From the NCBI GenBank assembly GCA_016930085.1, contig JAFGHO010000056.1:1-64000 (forward strand): DNA of 64,000 nucleotides, in the 5' to 3' direction. The notes below the pieces were generated by a model. The model ran no database searches. It saw only the letters and a program-made list of their open reading frames with translations, and was not told the origin of the DNA. Positions within the stretch are counted from its first letter, which is position 1, and every line of letters begins with the position of its first letter. The position numbers and the translations under genes were made by a program. Positions 18,166 through 27,482 of this stretch are shown here, in pieces. The DNA comes from Spirochaetales bacterium (GTDB lineage Bacteria; Spirochaetota; Spirochaetia; SZUA-6; JAFGRV01).

Positions 18166-19572
18166 CTAAAAGTTGCAGGAGACGAGTCCCACATAACATT
18201 GTGCAATCCGCAGGGCATCGACGATATCGATGTTTCCGTTCCGGGTGACATCCGCACGTTCCGTGTTGAAATTCGACGGCGACAGCCCCACATAATACTG
18301 TGCGACTAAAAGGGCATCGACGATGTCGATACCGCCGCTTCCATTCACGTCCCCCATCAAACCGGGCGGCGAGGTGGAGGAAGATTCTGAAAACAATGCC
18401 AGATCGACGGCGTCCGCCATTTTCTGATACCCCGCGACATTGAGATGCAAATGATCCCCGCTGTCGTAGGAACCCAGCAAATTAACGGGATTCCCCGGAT
18501 CGCGTACCGCCGCATCGAGATCGATCACGGCGTCGAACCTGTTGCTTGTACGAATCCAGTCATTGACCGTCTGGCGCGCGCTTTCATGAACCTGCGAATA
18601 GTATTGCGATCCGCCGAACGGGAGGATCGGGACACCGTAGACCAAAATATTCTCCGCGTGCGCCTTGTCGATAAACTCTTCATAGGCGGAAATCAGACTT
18701 GCCGCCACAGTCTGGCTTCCGCTGGAACCGATATCGTTTACTCCTTCTAAAATGATCAGCCAGCGTATGCCGCGCGCGCCGAGCACATCACGATCGAAGC
18801 GGGAACGGGCGGTCGGTCCCAGCCCCCCGGATAAAACGGCGTTCCCCCCTATTCCCTGGTTCAATACGGCGGCATTGGCCGTATTCGGATTCCCGGCGAG
18901 GCGGCGGGCGAGGTTATCCGGCCATCTGTTGTTCCCGTTTGTCGTCGATCCCCTCCCGTCGGTGATCGAATCTCCCAGGACGACAATCGCTCTGGAAGAT
19001 TCACCCGCCATGACATCGATCGCGCTCAAGATGTACCAGTGATCGGTCGTTGCGGCCCCGGACATCCCGGCGGCCGTCACGGCGTTTCCCGACTGAAGAT
19101 AAGAGGTTGTCCTTGAACCGGGATGTCCGGTGACGGCGGATGAAGTCGAGCCGAAATAAATACTGACTGCGATATTACTCAGCGGGGCCAGATTATAATC
19201 GAATGTATCCGAAAAAACAGTAGCGCCCGCCTGGATAGTGACGGACGGCGACCCTTGAAAACTCATAGCTTTGTCCGTTGCCGTATTGATGGAACTCCCC
19301 CCCGCAGAATCTGCCAGATGGACGGAATTGATCGTTACCGGACTGTTGCCGTACTCATTTGAAAACTGGAGCCGCAGCCTGCTTCCCCCTGTGGAAGCAT
19401 GGACGACTTGTCTGAGTGTATTGTTTGTCAATCCCGGAGAAGGCGGATTATTTGATGTTTCTGTCAATTGCTGGCCGCTTACCCATGTACCGACCCAATG
19501 GTCGGCGGCAGAAACCATTTGTATCGCGGCAACCATGCACAAACATAGAATAGTATACCTTTTTTTATCCAT
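18166..19572 (-). CDS. SGNH/GDSL esterase with C-terminal dockerin
   Basis: The secreted 468-residue enzyme has a signal peptide ending near VSAADH and an N-terminal beta-sandwich-like part (about 25-165). An SGNH hydrolase domain (about 190-395) follows, with Ser202 in VVLGDSITDG, Gly in NQGIGGNA, Asn in LEGVNDIG and the Asp/His pair in SGDHLHLN (373 and 376). A short Ser/Pro linker leads to a dockerin at 406-468 with loops GDVNGSGGIDIVDALLVAQ and DVTRNGNIDIVDALRIAQ. It ends AQCYVGLVSCNF, nearly the same as the second dockerin repeat in the CE15 protein. Likely substrates are acetylated xylan or other plant esters. That is inference from context. Confidence 0.9.
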   Translation of the reverse strand: MDKKRYTILCLCMVAAIQMVSAADHWVGTWVSGQQLTETSNNPPSPGLTNNTLRQVVHASTGGSRLRLQFSNEYGNSPVTINSVHLADSAGGSSINTATDKAMSFQGSPSVTIQAGATVFSDTFDYNLAPLSNIAVSIYFGSTSSAVTGHPGSRTTSYLQSGNAVTAAGMSGAATTDHWYILSAIDVMAGESSRAIVVLGDSITDGRGSTTNGNNRWPDNLARRLAGNPNTANAAVLNQGIGGNAVLSGGLGPTARSRFDRDVLGARGIRWLIILEGVNDIGSSGSQTVAASLISAYEEFIDKAHAENILVYGVPILPFGGSQYYSQVHESARQTVNDWIRTSNRFDAVIDLDAAVRDPGNPVNLLGSYDSGDHLHLNVAGYQKMADAVDLALFSESSSTSPPGLMGDVNGSGGIDIVDALLVAQYYVGLSPSNFNTERADVTRNGNIDIVDALRIAQCYVGLVSCNF

Positions 19573-20048
19573 GATGAAAGAGTGTCCTTTATTATTTCTA
19601 TTTTTCCTGCATCATTTTAACCGGTTTTTACCATCCATACTTGAAATTTTATTGATAAATTCTTGGAATTCTAATAAAAACACCTATAGCCGGTATTATT
19701 TAAATACGGCATTGAGGTTATTGTCGTATGTTTTATTTATTTATGACATTGACGGTTTTTTTTGTAATACCCGTTTCGGCGTCCGTACCGGCTAACAGCC
19801 CGTTTTCTCTCAATCCATTCCGTATTTTTACGTTTACGGGTATGGAGGGGATTGCCTTTTTTTTAAATATATTACATTATAGACCATTCCCTTATGATCG
19901 CTGGAAATGCGAAGGATATAGGGATGGAGCGTTTTCGGCGGCCGCCGTAATGAATACACCATAGCCAGTCTAATGGGAACCGGACGTTTAAAGGGTGCGG
20001 CTGCGATATTTATATATTGTAATATTCATTTCCAAGGAGGAACGCCCG
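19573..20048. other. Intergenic divergent region
   Basis: This 476-base gap separates the minus-strand dockerin esterase from the plus-strand cohesin-like genes. It is AT-rich in the first half and should hold both promoters. A 78-codon plus-strand frame at 19728-19964 starts with a hydrophobic segment but has no ribosome-binding site and no recognisable domain. AAGGAGG at 20034-20040 serves the cohesin-like gene. Confidence 0.5.
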
Positions 20049-20717
20049 ATGGGTAATCGTAGAAATACACGGTGGCTGTATATCCCTGTTATTTTTATCG
20101 CACTAATGCTGATGCCGGCTTGTGTTTCGCAACCGCCTGAGGAAACGACAAATGAAACCGCCGTTTCGGATTCCGGGACCGATGAGACGCACATCGTCGC
20201 ACCCGAACCGACGGAAACACCCCTCCCGACACCTTCACCAAAACCGGAGCCTACTCCCGTCCCCACACAACCCCCGGAACCGCAAGAAACACCCGGACCT
20301 CAAAAAGGCGAATGCTGGCTTGTCACGGAAAACACCGCCGTCGGATTAAATACGAACTTCACGACAAAGCTTTTTACCAATACCGGAGATCAGGGACTCG
20401 CCGCCTATGGTATCAAGATAAAATTCGATCCCGAAATCATCGATGTCGATAAGGCAGTCGGCATTAACGGGGCCGAAGCGGGGCCAAAGAGTTTTCTGGC
20501 TGCGGCGAATGTGACAAAACCGGGAGAAATAATGATTGCCGGATTCGATACCTCGGGAAAAAAGGGGGGTGAAGTCTTCCATATCGCGACGATCCATTGG
20601 AAAGCGAAAAGGAAAGGAACGACAAAGCTTGAAATAATCATCGACAATCTCATTGATTCATCGACCACACCGATCGGAACGATGAAAGGTCACAACAGTG
20701 AAATCGAAGTGAGATGA
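20049..20717 (+). CDS. Cohesin-like domain lipoprotein 1
   Basis: The 222-residue protein starts at an ATG 8 bases after AAGGAGG. The signal peptide ends in lipobox LMPAC (Cys25). Residues about 30-87 are a Pro/Thr/Glu linker (PTETPLPTPSPKPEPTPVPT), as in cell-wall and scaffoldin spacers. Residues 88-222 resemble a cohesin: an opening strand pair, AAYGIKIKFDPEIIDVD (compare the cohesin FxxxYDPxxLEV segment), IMIAGFDTSG (compare xIVFLFAED) and VFHIATIHWKAKRKGTTKL (compare VFATIVATVKS). It lies next to two dockerin-bearing esterases and forms a tandem pair with the following gene. The likely job is to hold dockerin enzymes at the surface. That function is inferred. Confidence 0.8.
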   Translation: MGNRRNTRWLYIPVIFIALMLMPACVSQPPEETTNETAVSDSGTDETHIVAPEPTETPLPTPSPKPEPTPVPTQPPEPQETPGPQKGECWLVTENTAVGLNTNFTTKLFTNTGDQGLAAYGIKIKFDPEIIDVDKAVGINGAEAGPKSFLAAANVTKPGEIMIAGFDTSGKKGGEVFHIATIHWKAKRKGTTKLEIIIDNLIDSSTTPIGTMKGHNSEIEVR

Positions 20718-20791
20718 AGCTAAAATCGCAATACTTCAACTTCAGTTGAAATAAAAACGAGAGGAAACAATCATACGAAAAGGAGCGTATC

Positions 20792-21334
20792 ATGAAGAAA
20801 AACAAACCATTGAGAGGAAGCCTGATTATTCTCGCGGCCGCAGTAATCGTATTTTTTGCAGGATGTGAGAAAAAATCCGATCCTTCGAAAACCCCGAAAC
20901 CCGAATATATCCTTCCCGGAAGCGGGAATGTCTGGATTGTTCCGGAGGAATTGACGGTAGCGGCTGGTGAAGCGTTTACGACGGAAATTCACATAAACTC
21001 GGGAAATCAGAAAGTCGCCTCGTATGGTATCGACCTCACCTTTACCTCCGATATTATCCAGATTGATGTTTCAAAGGGTGAAACCGGGATTGAGGCGGGA
21101 AAGGACGGGTATGTCAGCGCGGTTAATCCGAATCTTAAGGACATGGCCAAACTGGCCGGCTTCGATGTACACGGGACCGGACCGGGGGTGGATCTCAATT
21201 TTCTGACGGTCCACTGGAAAGCCGTTAAAAAAGGGACAAGTAAAATAAACATCACCGTCGACAAGGTAACCGATGAGAAAACGAATGATGTGGGGAGGCC
21301 GAAGGGCATCGGGGGGACGGTCATCGTCGAATAA
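20792..21334 (+). CDS. Cohesin-like domain lipoprotein 2
   Basis: This 180-residue paralogue of the preceding protein has an SD of AAAAGGAGCG and a lipobox FFAGC (Cys25). A short spacer leads to a single cohesin-like domain at about 44-180, with VASYGIDLTFTSDIIQID, MAKLAGFDVHGTGPG and LTVHWKAVKKGTSKINI matching the same segments of its neighbour. The linker is much shorter than in the first copy, so the two would display the domain at different distances from the membrane. The 74-base gap between the genes suggests co-transcription. Binding partner specificity cannot be read from sequence. Confidence 0.8.
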   Translation: MKKNKPLRGSLIILAAAVIVFFAGCEKKSDPSKTPKPEYILPGSGNVWIVPEELTVAAGEAFTTEIHINSGNQKVASYGIDLTFTSDIIQIDVSKGETGIEAGKDGYVSAVNPNLKDMAKLAGFDVHGTGPGVDLNFLTVHWKAVKKGTSKINITVDKVTDEKTNDVGRPKGIGGTVIVE

Positions 21335-21582
21335 CGGCGAAAAAAATCCGCTTCCCGGCCGAACCGTCTGATAGGATACAACATTCGACGGGTAGTATCG
21401 TATAGCCGGAAAACCATCGGCATAAGTGTTTATACCGCGGGGGAGAAACCGGCCGGCCGGACCATTTCCGGTCGCAGAACCGGCTATACGATGGATAACG
21501 GCCCGAATTCGATACGAAAAGGGCGCCGGTTGTCTCATTACACGCTTGTTTTTCGGGCCGTTATCGGTAATACTATACCTGT

Positions 21583-22239
21583 ATGCAGTATCTCATCTTT
21601 ATTCCGATTATCGCTTCAAGCGCTGCCGTGACAATCACAGCGGACGCCCGCGGGATAAAATGGCTTTATAATAGTGCAAAAGTATCGACAACGATGATCA
21701 TTATCGGACTCGCCGCTTTTTCGTTCGTTTATGCGGCCCGGCCGGTCTCATCATATACTATTTTTATCGTCTCGGCGCTTGTTCTTTCCCTTGGCGGCGA
21801 CATCGCCCTTCTTTTCAAGGATAACCGGGCTTTTATAACGGGACTGGTTTTTTTTCTTGCCGCTCATGTCGTTTATACCATTGCATTTATCATATCAAGC
21901 GGATTTGCCGTGATGGATGCACTTCCGGCGGGAATGATAATCCTCCTCCTTATTATCTTGTTCAGAAGTTTCAGCGAACACCTCGGAAAAATGCTTATTC
22001 CCGTCATAATTTATATGGTAATCATTTCGGCAATGGTATGGCGAGCGTTTTCGACCCTGTTCAATAATTCGATCCCGGTAAACCATTCGCTGCTGATCGC
22101 AATCGGGGCGTGTTTTTTTTACATTTCGGACATCCTCCTCGGGGTCGACAAATTTATCTTTCCCGTGGACCATATCACGTTCAGGAACCTTTCCACCTAC
22201 TATATTGCCCAGACAATGCTCGCTCTTTCATGTTTTTGA
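21583..22239 (+). CDS. YhhN/TMEM86-family membrane protein (lysoplasmalogenase-like)
   Basis: The protein of 218 residues consists almost wholly of hydrophobic helices, about eight. Family motifs are VLSLGGDIALLF with its acidic residue in the membrane (near residue 67) and the late GACFFYISDILLGVDKF. Characterised members hydrolyse the vinyl-ether bond of lysoplasmalogens. Plasmalogens are common in anaerobic bacteria, which would suit this organism. Start evidence is weak because no strong SD is visible. The 248-base stretch before it (21335-21582) holds no gene I can support. Confidence 0.85.
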   Translation: MQYLIFIPIIASSAAVTITADARGIKWLYNSAKVSTTMIIIGLAAFSFVYAARPVSSYTIFIVSALVLSLGGDIALLFKDNRAFITGLVFFLAAHVVYTIAFIISSGFAVMDALPAGMIILLLIILFRSFSEHLGKMLIPVIIYMVIISAMVWRAFSTLFNNSIPVNHSLLIAIGACFFYISDILLGVDKFIFPVDHITFRNLSTYYIAQTMLALSCF

Positions 22240-22395
22240 CGCGGTATCCCTCGAACAGCAATACGGGAAACCGAAAAAAAGAAAAACCTTCCCGTCGGAT
22301 AACATTAACTATTAAAAAAAATACATCCGGCAGGCGCTTGGCTTGAAAAAGAACGGGATGCGGTGTATAATCATTTTCACAGGAGAAAACCTATT

Positions 22396-23508
22396 ATGAA
22401 ATATCTTATGTTATTATCGATTATGATTATACTTCCTTTCTTTGTCTGGGCAAAAGGAAATGCCGAGTATGAGGTAACGGAGATACTTCCGGTGGACGAT
22501 TTTGAAGACGGTGACGGAAAAAACCTTTTCGGTGAAGTGTGGGAAACATTTGATGATGAGGTGTCCGGCGGCAATTCGAAGACAACCATAAAGACAAACC
22601 ACTCGCCCGGTTACAAGGAATCCGCCCATTGTCTTTATGCGGAATACAAACTCGGAAGTCTGAGCGATTACAGTTATACCGGTTTCAATTCGACACTCCA
22701 ACCGGAAGAGGCCCCGATGGATTTAAGCGAATATTTCGGTATTCGATTCTATGCAAAGGGGAAAGGTCTGTTTATCGTTAAAATTGCGACAACGGCCACA
22801 CTGAAACAATTGAACTTTCATGCGACAAACGATATAGCGCTTTCTTCCGAATGGCAATTGTATGAACTTCCCTTTTCAAGGTTTTCGATCAAATGGGGAA
22901 CGATGCGTCGATGGGACCCGTCAGAGATTATTAAAGTCGAATGGGCGTTCGAAAACAGGAATTACGGAAAAGGAGAAATCTATCTCGACGACATAGGGTT
23001 TTACAAGGCGGTGGAGGTAAAAAAAGAAGCGAAAGAGGAAAAGATTGAAGATACATCAATTGCCGAAGCGAAAAAAAATGAAAAGATCATCGGGCAGAAA
23101 AAACTCAACGCATTGAAAGACAAACGCATTGCCGTTGTCGGTATCGATTCAGGTGAAGTGAAATCAACGGTCGCCGAAGCGATTGTCGGTTTCATCACCA
23201 ACGCCTTTGTCAACCAGGGAACATTCAAGGTCATGGACAGAAAAAGTATAGAAAAAATACTCGATGAACAATCGTTTCAACTAGCCGATTATGCCGATAC
23301 CACAAAAATGATCGAAATCGGGAAACTCGCGGGCGCCGAATATATCGTGACCGGGACTCTGTCCAGAGTCGGGGACACCTACTACCTGAATATCAAACTC
23401 ATCTCGGTAAAAACGACGGAAATCGTCGGTTCGAGTATCGCGACGGCAAAAGACGATACACAGTTTTTTTCCATGAGCAATAACGCCGTCGACAAGCTGT
23501 TTCAATAG
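22396..23508 (+). CDS. Secreted fusion of a CBM11/CIA30-like domain and a CsgG-like domain
   Basis: The 370-residue protein starts at an ATG after CAGGAGAAA. A signal peptide ends at VWAKG. Residues about 25-205 form a galactose-binding-like jelly roll of the CBM11/CIA30 type (PVDDFEDGDGKNLFG, then GIRFYAKGKG and YLDDIGFYK at the close). A charged Glu/Lys linker follows. Residues about 230-370 are a CsgG/LpoB-like domain (KRIAVVGIDSG, FKVMDRKSIEKILDEQ, LAGAEYIVTGTLSRVG). The Glu in DRKSIEKIL and the AEYIVTGxL stretch are typical. The pairing of a sugar-binding-type module with a curli-assembly-type domain is unusual. Role unknown, envelope-associated by inference. Confidence 0.82.
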   Translation: MKYLMLLSIMIILPFFVWAKGNAEYEVTEILPVDDFEDGDGKNLFGEVWETFDDEVSGGNSKTTIKTNHSPGYKESAHCLYAEYKLGSLSDYSYTGFNSTLQPEEAPMDLSEYFGIRFYAKGKGLFIVKIATTATLKQLNFHATNDIALSSEWQLYELPFSRFSIKWGTMRRWDPSEIIKVEWAFENRNYGKGEIYLDDIGFYKAVEVKKEAKEEKIEDTSIAEAKKNEKIIGQKKLNALKDKRIAVVGIDSGEVKSTVAEAIVGFITNAFVNQGTFKVMDRKSIEKILDEQSFQLADYADTTKMIEIGKLAGAEYIVTGTLSRVGDTYYLNIKLISVKTTEIVGSSIATAKDDTQFFSMSNNAVDKLFQ

Positions 23509-23711
23509 TAACGGCGGCCGCACCGTCATCCGAAGGATGATCGGCACAATACCGCCCGGCCCGGAAAGCGGAGCGTACGGATTCATCAGACCGGTTCCAT
23601 CCGTTCGCTATCGGTTGCCGTCGCGGTGCTGAAAAAGTCATTTCTTTTTCCTCCATGCTTGCCCAATATCGAAAAGACGGCTATATTCTTGTAACGCAAT
23701 AAGGAGGTGGC

Positions 23712-25457
23712 GTGGCCAAACGGGAATTTCGTATAAAGGGAGAATACCGCTATAACAGAAAAAATTCCCTGCGGTGGGTACTCTCACACCTCTTCCGGTA
23801 TCCTTTGTTCCCCTTTTTCCTTTTCGCAGCCGCGGTTGTCAATAACCTCGCCTTCGGCAACATCCAGATACAGATCGGAAAAGGATTCAATATCATATCG
23901 AAAGCGGGGTGGACTCCCGAAGTCCTTTTGACACCGGTTTTTATGATTGTCGTTATCGCGTTGATTCAGGGAACTACCGGTCTGGTTCGCAATTTCAGTT
24001 TCGAGTTTCTCGCACAGCGGATCGAACGGGATGCGCGGGAAGAACTCTATCTCAGACTGCTGGGGAAAAGCCAGAGCTTTCACGGCAGGCAGAAAATAGG
24101 GGATATCATGGCCCGTGCGACCAACGACGTACGGAACCTGAACTTTCTCTTCAATCCCGGACTGATGCTTATCCTCGATTCGACACTCGCCTTTTTTATA
24201 CCGCTTCTCCTTATCGGCCTGATCTCACCCGAACTTCTTGCCGTTCCCGGTGTTTTCGCCGTCTTCCTTGTCCTGACCGTCATCGATTACAATCGCAGGC
24301 TGAAACCGGTGAGTTTTGCGCAACGCGAACAATTCGGGGTCATGAATTCCGGACTCGCCGATACTGTCGAAGGGATCGAAGTAGTAAAATCAAATGCTAT
24401 GGAGACCTATGAACTGAAAAAATTCATGGGCGACGCGCGGGTTTTCCGCGATTATTTCGTCAAACAGGGAATTATCCAGGCGAAATACTGGCCCATGTTC
24501 GTCTTTGCGGTTTTCTGGGGCCTGGCTTTCCTCCACTGCCTCTGGCTATGGAGGCGGGGGATTATCGATCTCGGAAATGCGATCGCTTTTCTCGGGCTGT
24601 TCGGTTCGTTCCGGTTTACCACATTCATTTCGATTTTTTCATTCAACCTGGTTCAGATGGGAATGGCGAGTGCCGGACGTATCCTCACGATGATAAACGA
24701 AGAAACGGAACTTGACGAAAATCAGGGAGGCATTCAAAAACCGGTAAACGGAAAGGTGGTATTTTCCGGTGTGAGTTTCTCACTCGGCGGTAAACGGATA
24801 CTGGACGATATCTCCTTTACCGTTTCACCCGGTGAAACGGTCGCGATTGTCGGACAGACAGGATCGGGGAAAACCATCCTCACTCGATTAATCAACCGCA
24901 TTTTCGACGTCACATCGGGCAGCGTCCTTGTCGATGACAGCGATGTCAAACAATGGAACCTGGAAAGCCTGCGGTCACAGATTTCGACGATAGAACAGGA
25001 CATATTTCTCTATTCGACGACCATTCGCGAAAATATCGCTTTCGGGCACGAAAACGCGACGCCTGAAAATATCACGGAAGCGGCAAAGCAGGCGCAGGCC
25101 CATGAGTTTATCATGAGGCTTTCCGAAGGATACGATACCGTTATCGGGGAACGGGGTGTGACGCTTTCAGGGGGACAGAAACAGCGGATAGCGATTGCAC
25201 GGGCCTTTCTCACCAATCCACGGATCCTCATCCTGGACGACAGCACCTCCGCCATCGACAGCGCCACGGAAGACGAGATACAAAAGGCGATGCAAAAAAT
25301 CAGCCTCCGGAGAACGACATTTATCATCACACACCGCCTGTCTCAGATACGATGGGCGGACAGGATCCTGGTTCTAAAAAAGGGTGGGCTTATTGCCAAC
25401 GGGGACCACCGTCGATTGATGGAAACCTGTGAGGCGTACAGGAAGATATTCTCGTAA
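23712..25457 (+). CDS. ABC exporter half-transporter, subunit A (degenerate Walker B)
   Basis: The 581-residue protein has a six-helix membrane domain followed by a nucleotide-binding domain. It starts with GTG after AAGGAGGTGG. Motifs: Walker A VGQTGSGKT (about 380), signature LSGGQKQR, and Walker B LILDDST, where Asp replaces the usual catalytic Glu. The next gene encodes the partner, with a canonical Walker B but an altered signature (LSMGQ). That is the complementary asymmetry seen in heterodimeric exporters such as TM287/288 and BmrCD, with one full and one degenerate ATP site. The substrate, lipid or drug, is unknown. Confidence 0.93.
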   Translation: MAKREFRIKGEYRYNRKNSLRWVLSHLFRYPLFPFFLFAAAVVNNLAFGNIQIQIGKGFNIISKAGWTPEVLLTPVFMIVVIALIQGTTGLVRNFSFEFLAQRIERDAREELYLRLLGKSQSFHGRQKIGDIMARATNDVRNLNFLFNPGLMLILDSTLAFFIPLLLIGLISPELLAVPGVFAVFLVLTVIDYNRRLKPVSFAQREQFGVMNSGLADTVEGIEVVKSNAMETYELKKFMGDARVFRDYFVKQGIIQAKYWPMFVFAVFWGLAFLHCLWLWRRGIIDLGNAIAFLGLFGSFRFTTFISIFSFNLVQMGMASAGRILTMINEETELDENQGGIQKPVNGKVVFSGVSFSLGGKRILDDISFTVSPGETVAIVGQTGSGKTILTRLINRIFDVTSGSVLVDDSDVKQWNLESLRSQISTIEQDIFLYSTTIRENIAFGHENATPENITEAAKQAQAHEFIMRLSEGYDTVIGERGVTLSGGQKQRIAIARAFLTNPRILILDDSTSAIDSATEDEIQKAMQKISLRRTTFIITHRLSQIRWADRILVLKKGGLIANGDHRRLMETCEAYRKIFS

Positions 25458-25514
25458 AAATACCGCCCGCAAAACAGGCGGTTTCCATATATCTATAGAA
25501 AGGAGGGACTTTCC

Positions 25515-27320
25515 CTGGGATTCATACTAGACGGGCTTGACACCGAATCATACGACCGCTCCTATAAAGACGGTGAACTCGTAAAAAGGATCATCGATTA
25601 TTTCAAACCGCACGGGAAAAAGATGCTCATTGTGGCGGCCGCCCTTACCCTCAACTCCGCGGCCGGAAGCGCCGGCCCCATCCTGCTCTCGACGATTATC
25701 GATCTTGTCGCGAAAAATCCCTCCCTCGCCGTCATCCTGGCCGGAGCATGCGGCGTTGTTTTACTCGGTGTCCTCGGATGGCTGTTCAATTATATCAGGC
25801 AGCGGTTGACGGCTACGGTGATCGGTGATGTCGTGCTGAAACTGCGCAGCGATGTCTTTGAAAAGACGATCCAGCATGATCTCTCTTTTTACGACAGCCA
25901 CCCGTCCGGCAAAATCGTGAGCAGGATTACCTCGGATACACAGGATTTTACCGAAGTCGTCTCCCTTATTATGGATCTGTTGAGTCAGGTGATCCTTGTA
26001 TTGATTCTGGTTGTCTGGCTTTTTATCCTGAACGCGACACTTACCCTGATTCTTCTTGCCATGGCACCGGTTGCCGTCATCATTGCCCTCAGATTCCGTA
26101 AAATAGCGCGTAAAGTGACCAGACAGGCGAAACGGGTGCGGGCAAAGATAAATGCCCAGATACAGGAATCGATCAGCGGCATTATGGTGGCAAAGGCTTT
26201 CAGAAAGGAAAAATCCCTCTTCCGGCAATTCTCTGAAAACAACCGCCAGGCGTATTCGGTCGGTCTTCGCCGCGGGATTATCATCAACATCATATTTCCG
26301 ATTATCAATATGGCCGGAGCACTCGGGACCGCACTCATCATGTATACGGCCGGCATGGCGGTACATGACGGCGGCATGAGTGTGGGGACATGGTATCTTT
26401 TTATGCAGACAGTCGGTTTCTTCTGGTATCCGCTTTTGAGTATCGCTTCGTTCTGGAGTCAGTTCCAGGACGGTCTTTCCGCCTCCGAACGGGTGTTTTC
26501 CCTTATCGACCGGGAACCGAATGTCATTCAAACCGGCAACGATCGCCTTTCATCGGTCCGGGGAAATATCGAATTCGACCGTGTCTGTTTTTCGTACAAT
26601 GAAAATGAATCGGTACTATGTGATTTCTCCCTCCTTATCAACCATGGAGAAACGGTCGCGCTGGTCGGCCATACGGGTGCGGGAAAAAGCAGCATCGCGC
26701 GGCTTATTACACGGTTTTACGAGTTTCAGAAAGGCCGCATCCTCCTCGACGGCATCGATATCCGCTCACTCGATCTTGTCTCCTACCGGCGGCACGTCGG
26801 ACTCGTTCCGCAGGATCCCTTTCTCTTTTCCGGAACCGTGGCCGACAATATTCGATACGGGAGGCCTGAAGCGACGGAATCCGACGTGTGCTATGCTGCA
26901 ACCCACCTCGGTAACGGGGAATGGATCGACGACCTTCCACGGGGCCTTGCCACGGATGTCGGCCACAGGGGAAGCAACCTGTCAATGGGGCAGCGGCAGC
27001 TGGTCGCCCTCGCGCGGGTACTTCTTAAAAATCCCGCTATCTTCATTCTTGATGAAGCAACGGCGAGTGTCGACCCCTTTACCGAAGTCCAGATACAGGA
27101 AGGGTTGTCGACCGTCATGAAATCGCGGACAGCCGTCATTATCGCACACCGGCTTTCGACGATAAAGAAGGCGGACCGGATCCTTATGATGAAAGAAGGA
27201 TCGATTATCGAAGAAGGCAACCATGCTTCCCTTCTCGCTTCGGGCGGTTCTTATGCCGATCTGTACAATACCTATTTCAGACATCAATCCCCGGAATACA
27301 TCGAGCAACGGGGTGAGTAA
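25515..27320 (+). CDS. ABC exporter half-transporter, subunit B (probable CTG start)
   Basis: The protein has about 601 residues, a TMD then an NBD. The first in-frame ATG (25623) falls inside the first helix, but the coding frame runs back through residues DGELVKRIIDYFKPHGKK, a typical exporter N-terminus. No ATG, GTG or TTG lies there. CTG at 25515 sits 8 bases after GGAGG (25502-25506), so I place the start there. Walker A is GHTGAGKS, Walker B FILDEAT (canonical), signature LSMGQRQ (degenerate). It forms a heterodimer with subunit A, 57 bases upstream, with a small hairpin (25462-25482) between them. Confidence 0.9.
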   Translation: MGFILDGLDTESYDRSYKDGELVKRIIDYFKPHGKKMLIVAAALTLNSAAGSAGPILLSTIIDLVAKNPSLAVILAGACGVVLLGVLGWLFNYIRQRLTATVIGDVVLKLRSDVFEKTIQHDLSFYDSHPSGKIVSRITSDTQDFTEVVSLIMDLLSQVILVLILVVWLFILNATLTLILLAMAPVAVIIALRFRKIARKVTRQAKRVRAKINAQIQESISGIMVAKAFRKEKSLFRQFSENNRQAYSVGLRRGIIINIIFPIINMAGALGTALIMYTAGMAVHDGGMSVGTWYLFMQTVGFFWYPLLSIASFWSQFQDGLSASERVFSLIDREPNVIQTGNDRLSSVRGNIEFDRVCFSYNENESVLCDFSLLINHGETVALVGHTGAGKSSIARLITRFYEFQKGRILLDGIDIRSLDLVSYRRHVGLVPQDPFLFSGTVADNIRYGRPEATESDVCYAATHLGNGEWIDDLPRGLATDVGHRGSNLSMGQRQLVALARVLLKNPAIFILDEATASVDPFTEVQIQEGLSTVMKSRTAVIIAHRLSTIKKADRILMMKEGSIIEEGNHASLLASGGSYADLYNTYFRHQSPEYIEQRGE

Positions 27321-27391
27321 TCATGATACAACCGTGACCGATGTGCGTCTTCAATTCCGTAAAAAAGGACACAAATAGATCGGATTGTACC

Positions 27392-27420
27392 TTGACTTTT
27401 TTTTCCTCCCATGATAGTAT
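27392..27420 (+). promoter_or_regulatory. Sigma-70 promoter for the leader peptide and citramalate-synthase gene
   Basis: TTGACT (27392-27397) and TAGTAT (27415-27420) are separated by 17 bases. They lie about 63 bases before the leader-peptide ATG. The match to the vegetative consensus is good. Confidence 0.65.
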
Positions 27421-27482
27421 ATGATATCATGTTACATTATCGATACGTTGATAATAGTAAAATCTCCTCTTTTCAGGGATTG

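Noticed and set aside
19728..19964. A 78-codon plus-strand frame with a hydrophobic N-terminus
   Set aside because: It has no SD, no family features and AT-rich low-complexity sequence. I treat it as intergenic, although a small membrane peptide cannot be excluded.
25462..25482. A 6-bp hairpin between the two ABC genes considered as a terminator
   Set aside because: The stem is short and only three T residues follow. It may affect translation of the second gene but is unlikely to stop transcription.
25761..26531. A 256-codon minus-strand frame inside the second ABC gene
   Set aside because: The plus strand encodes a full ABC exporter with all motifs. The minus frame is a shadow with high Arg/His/Asp content.
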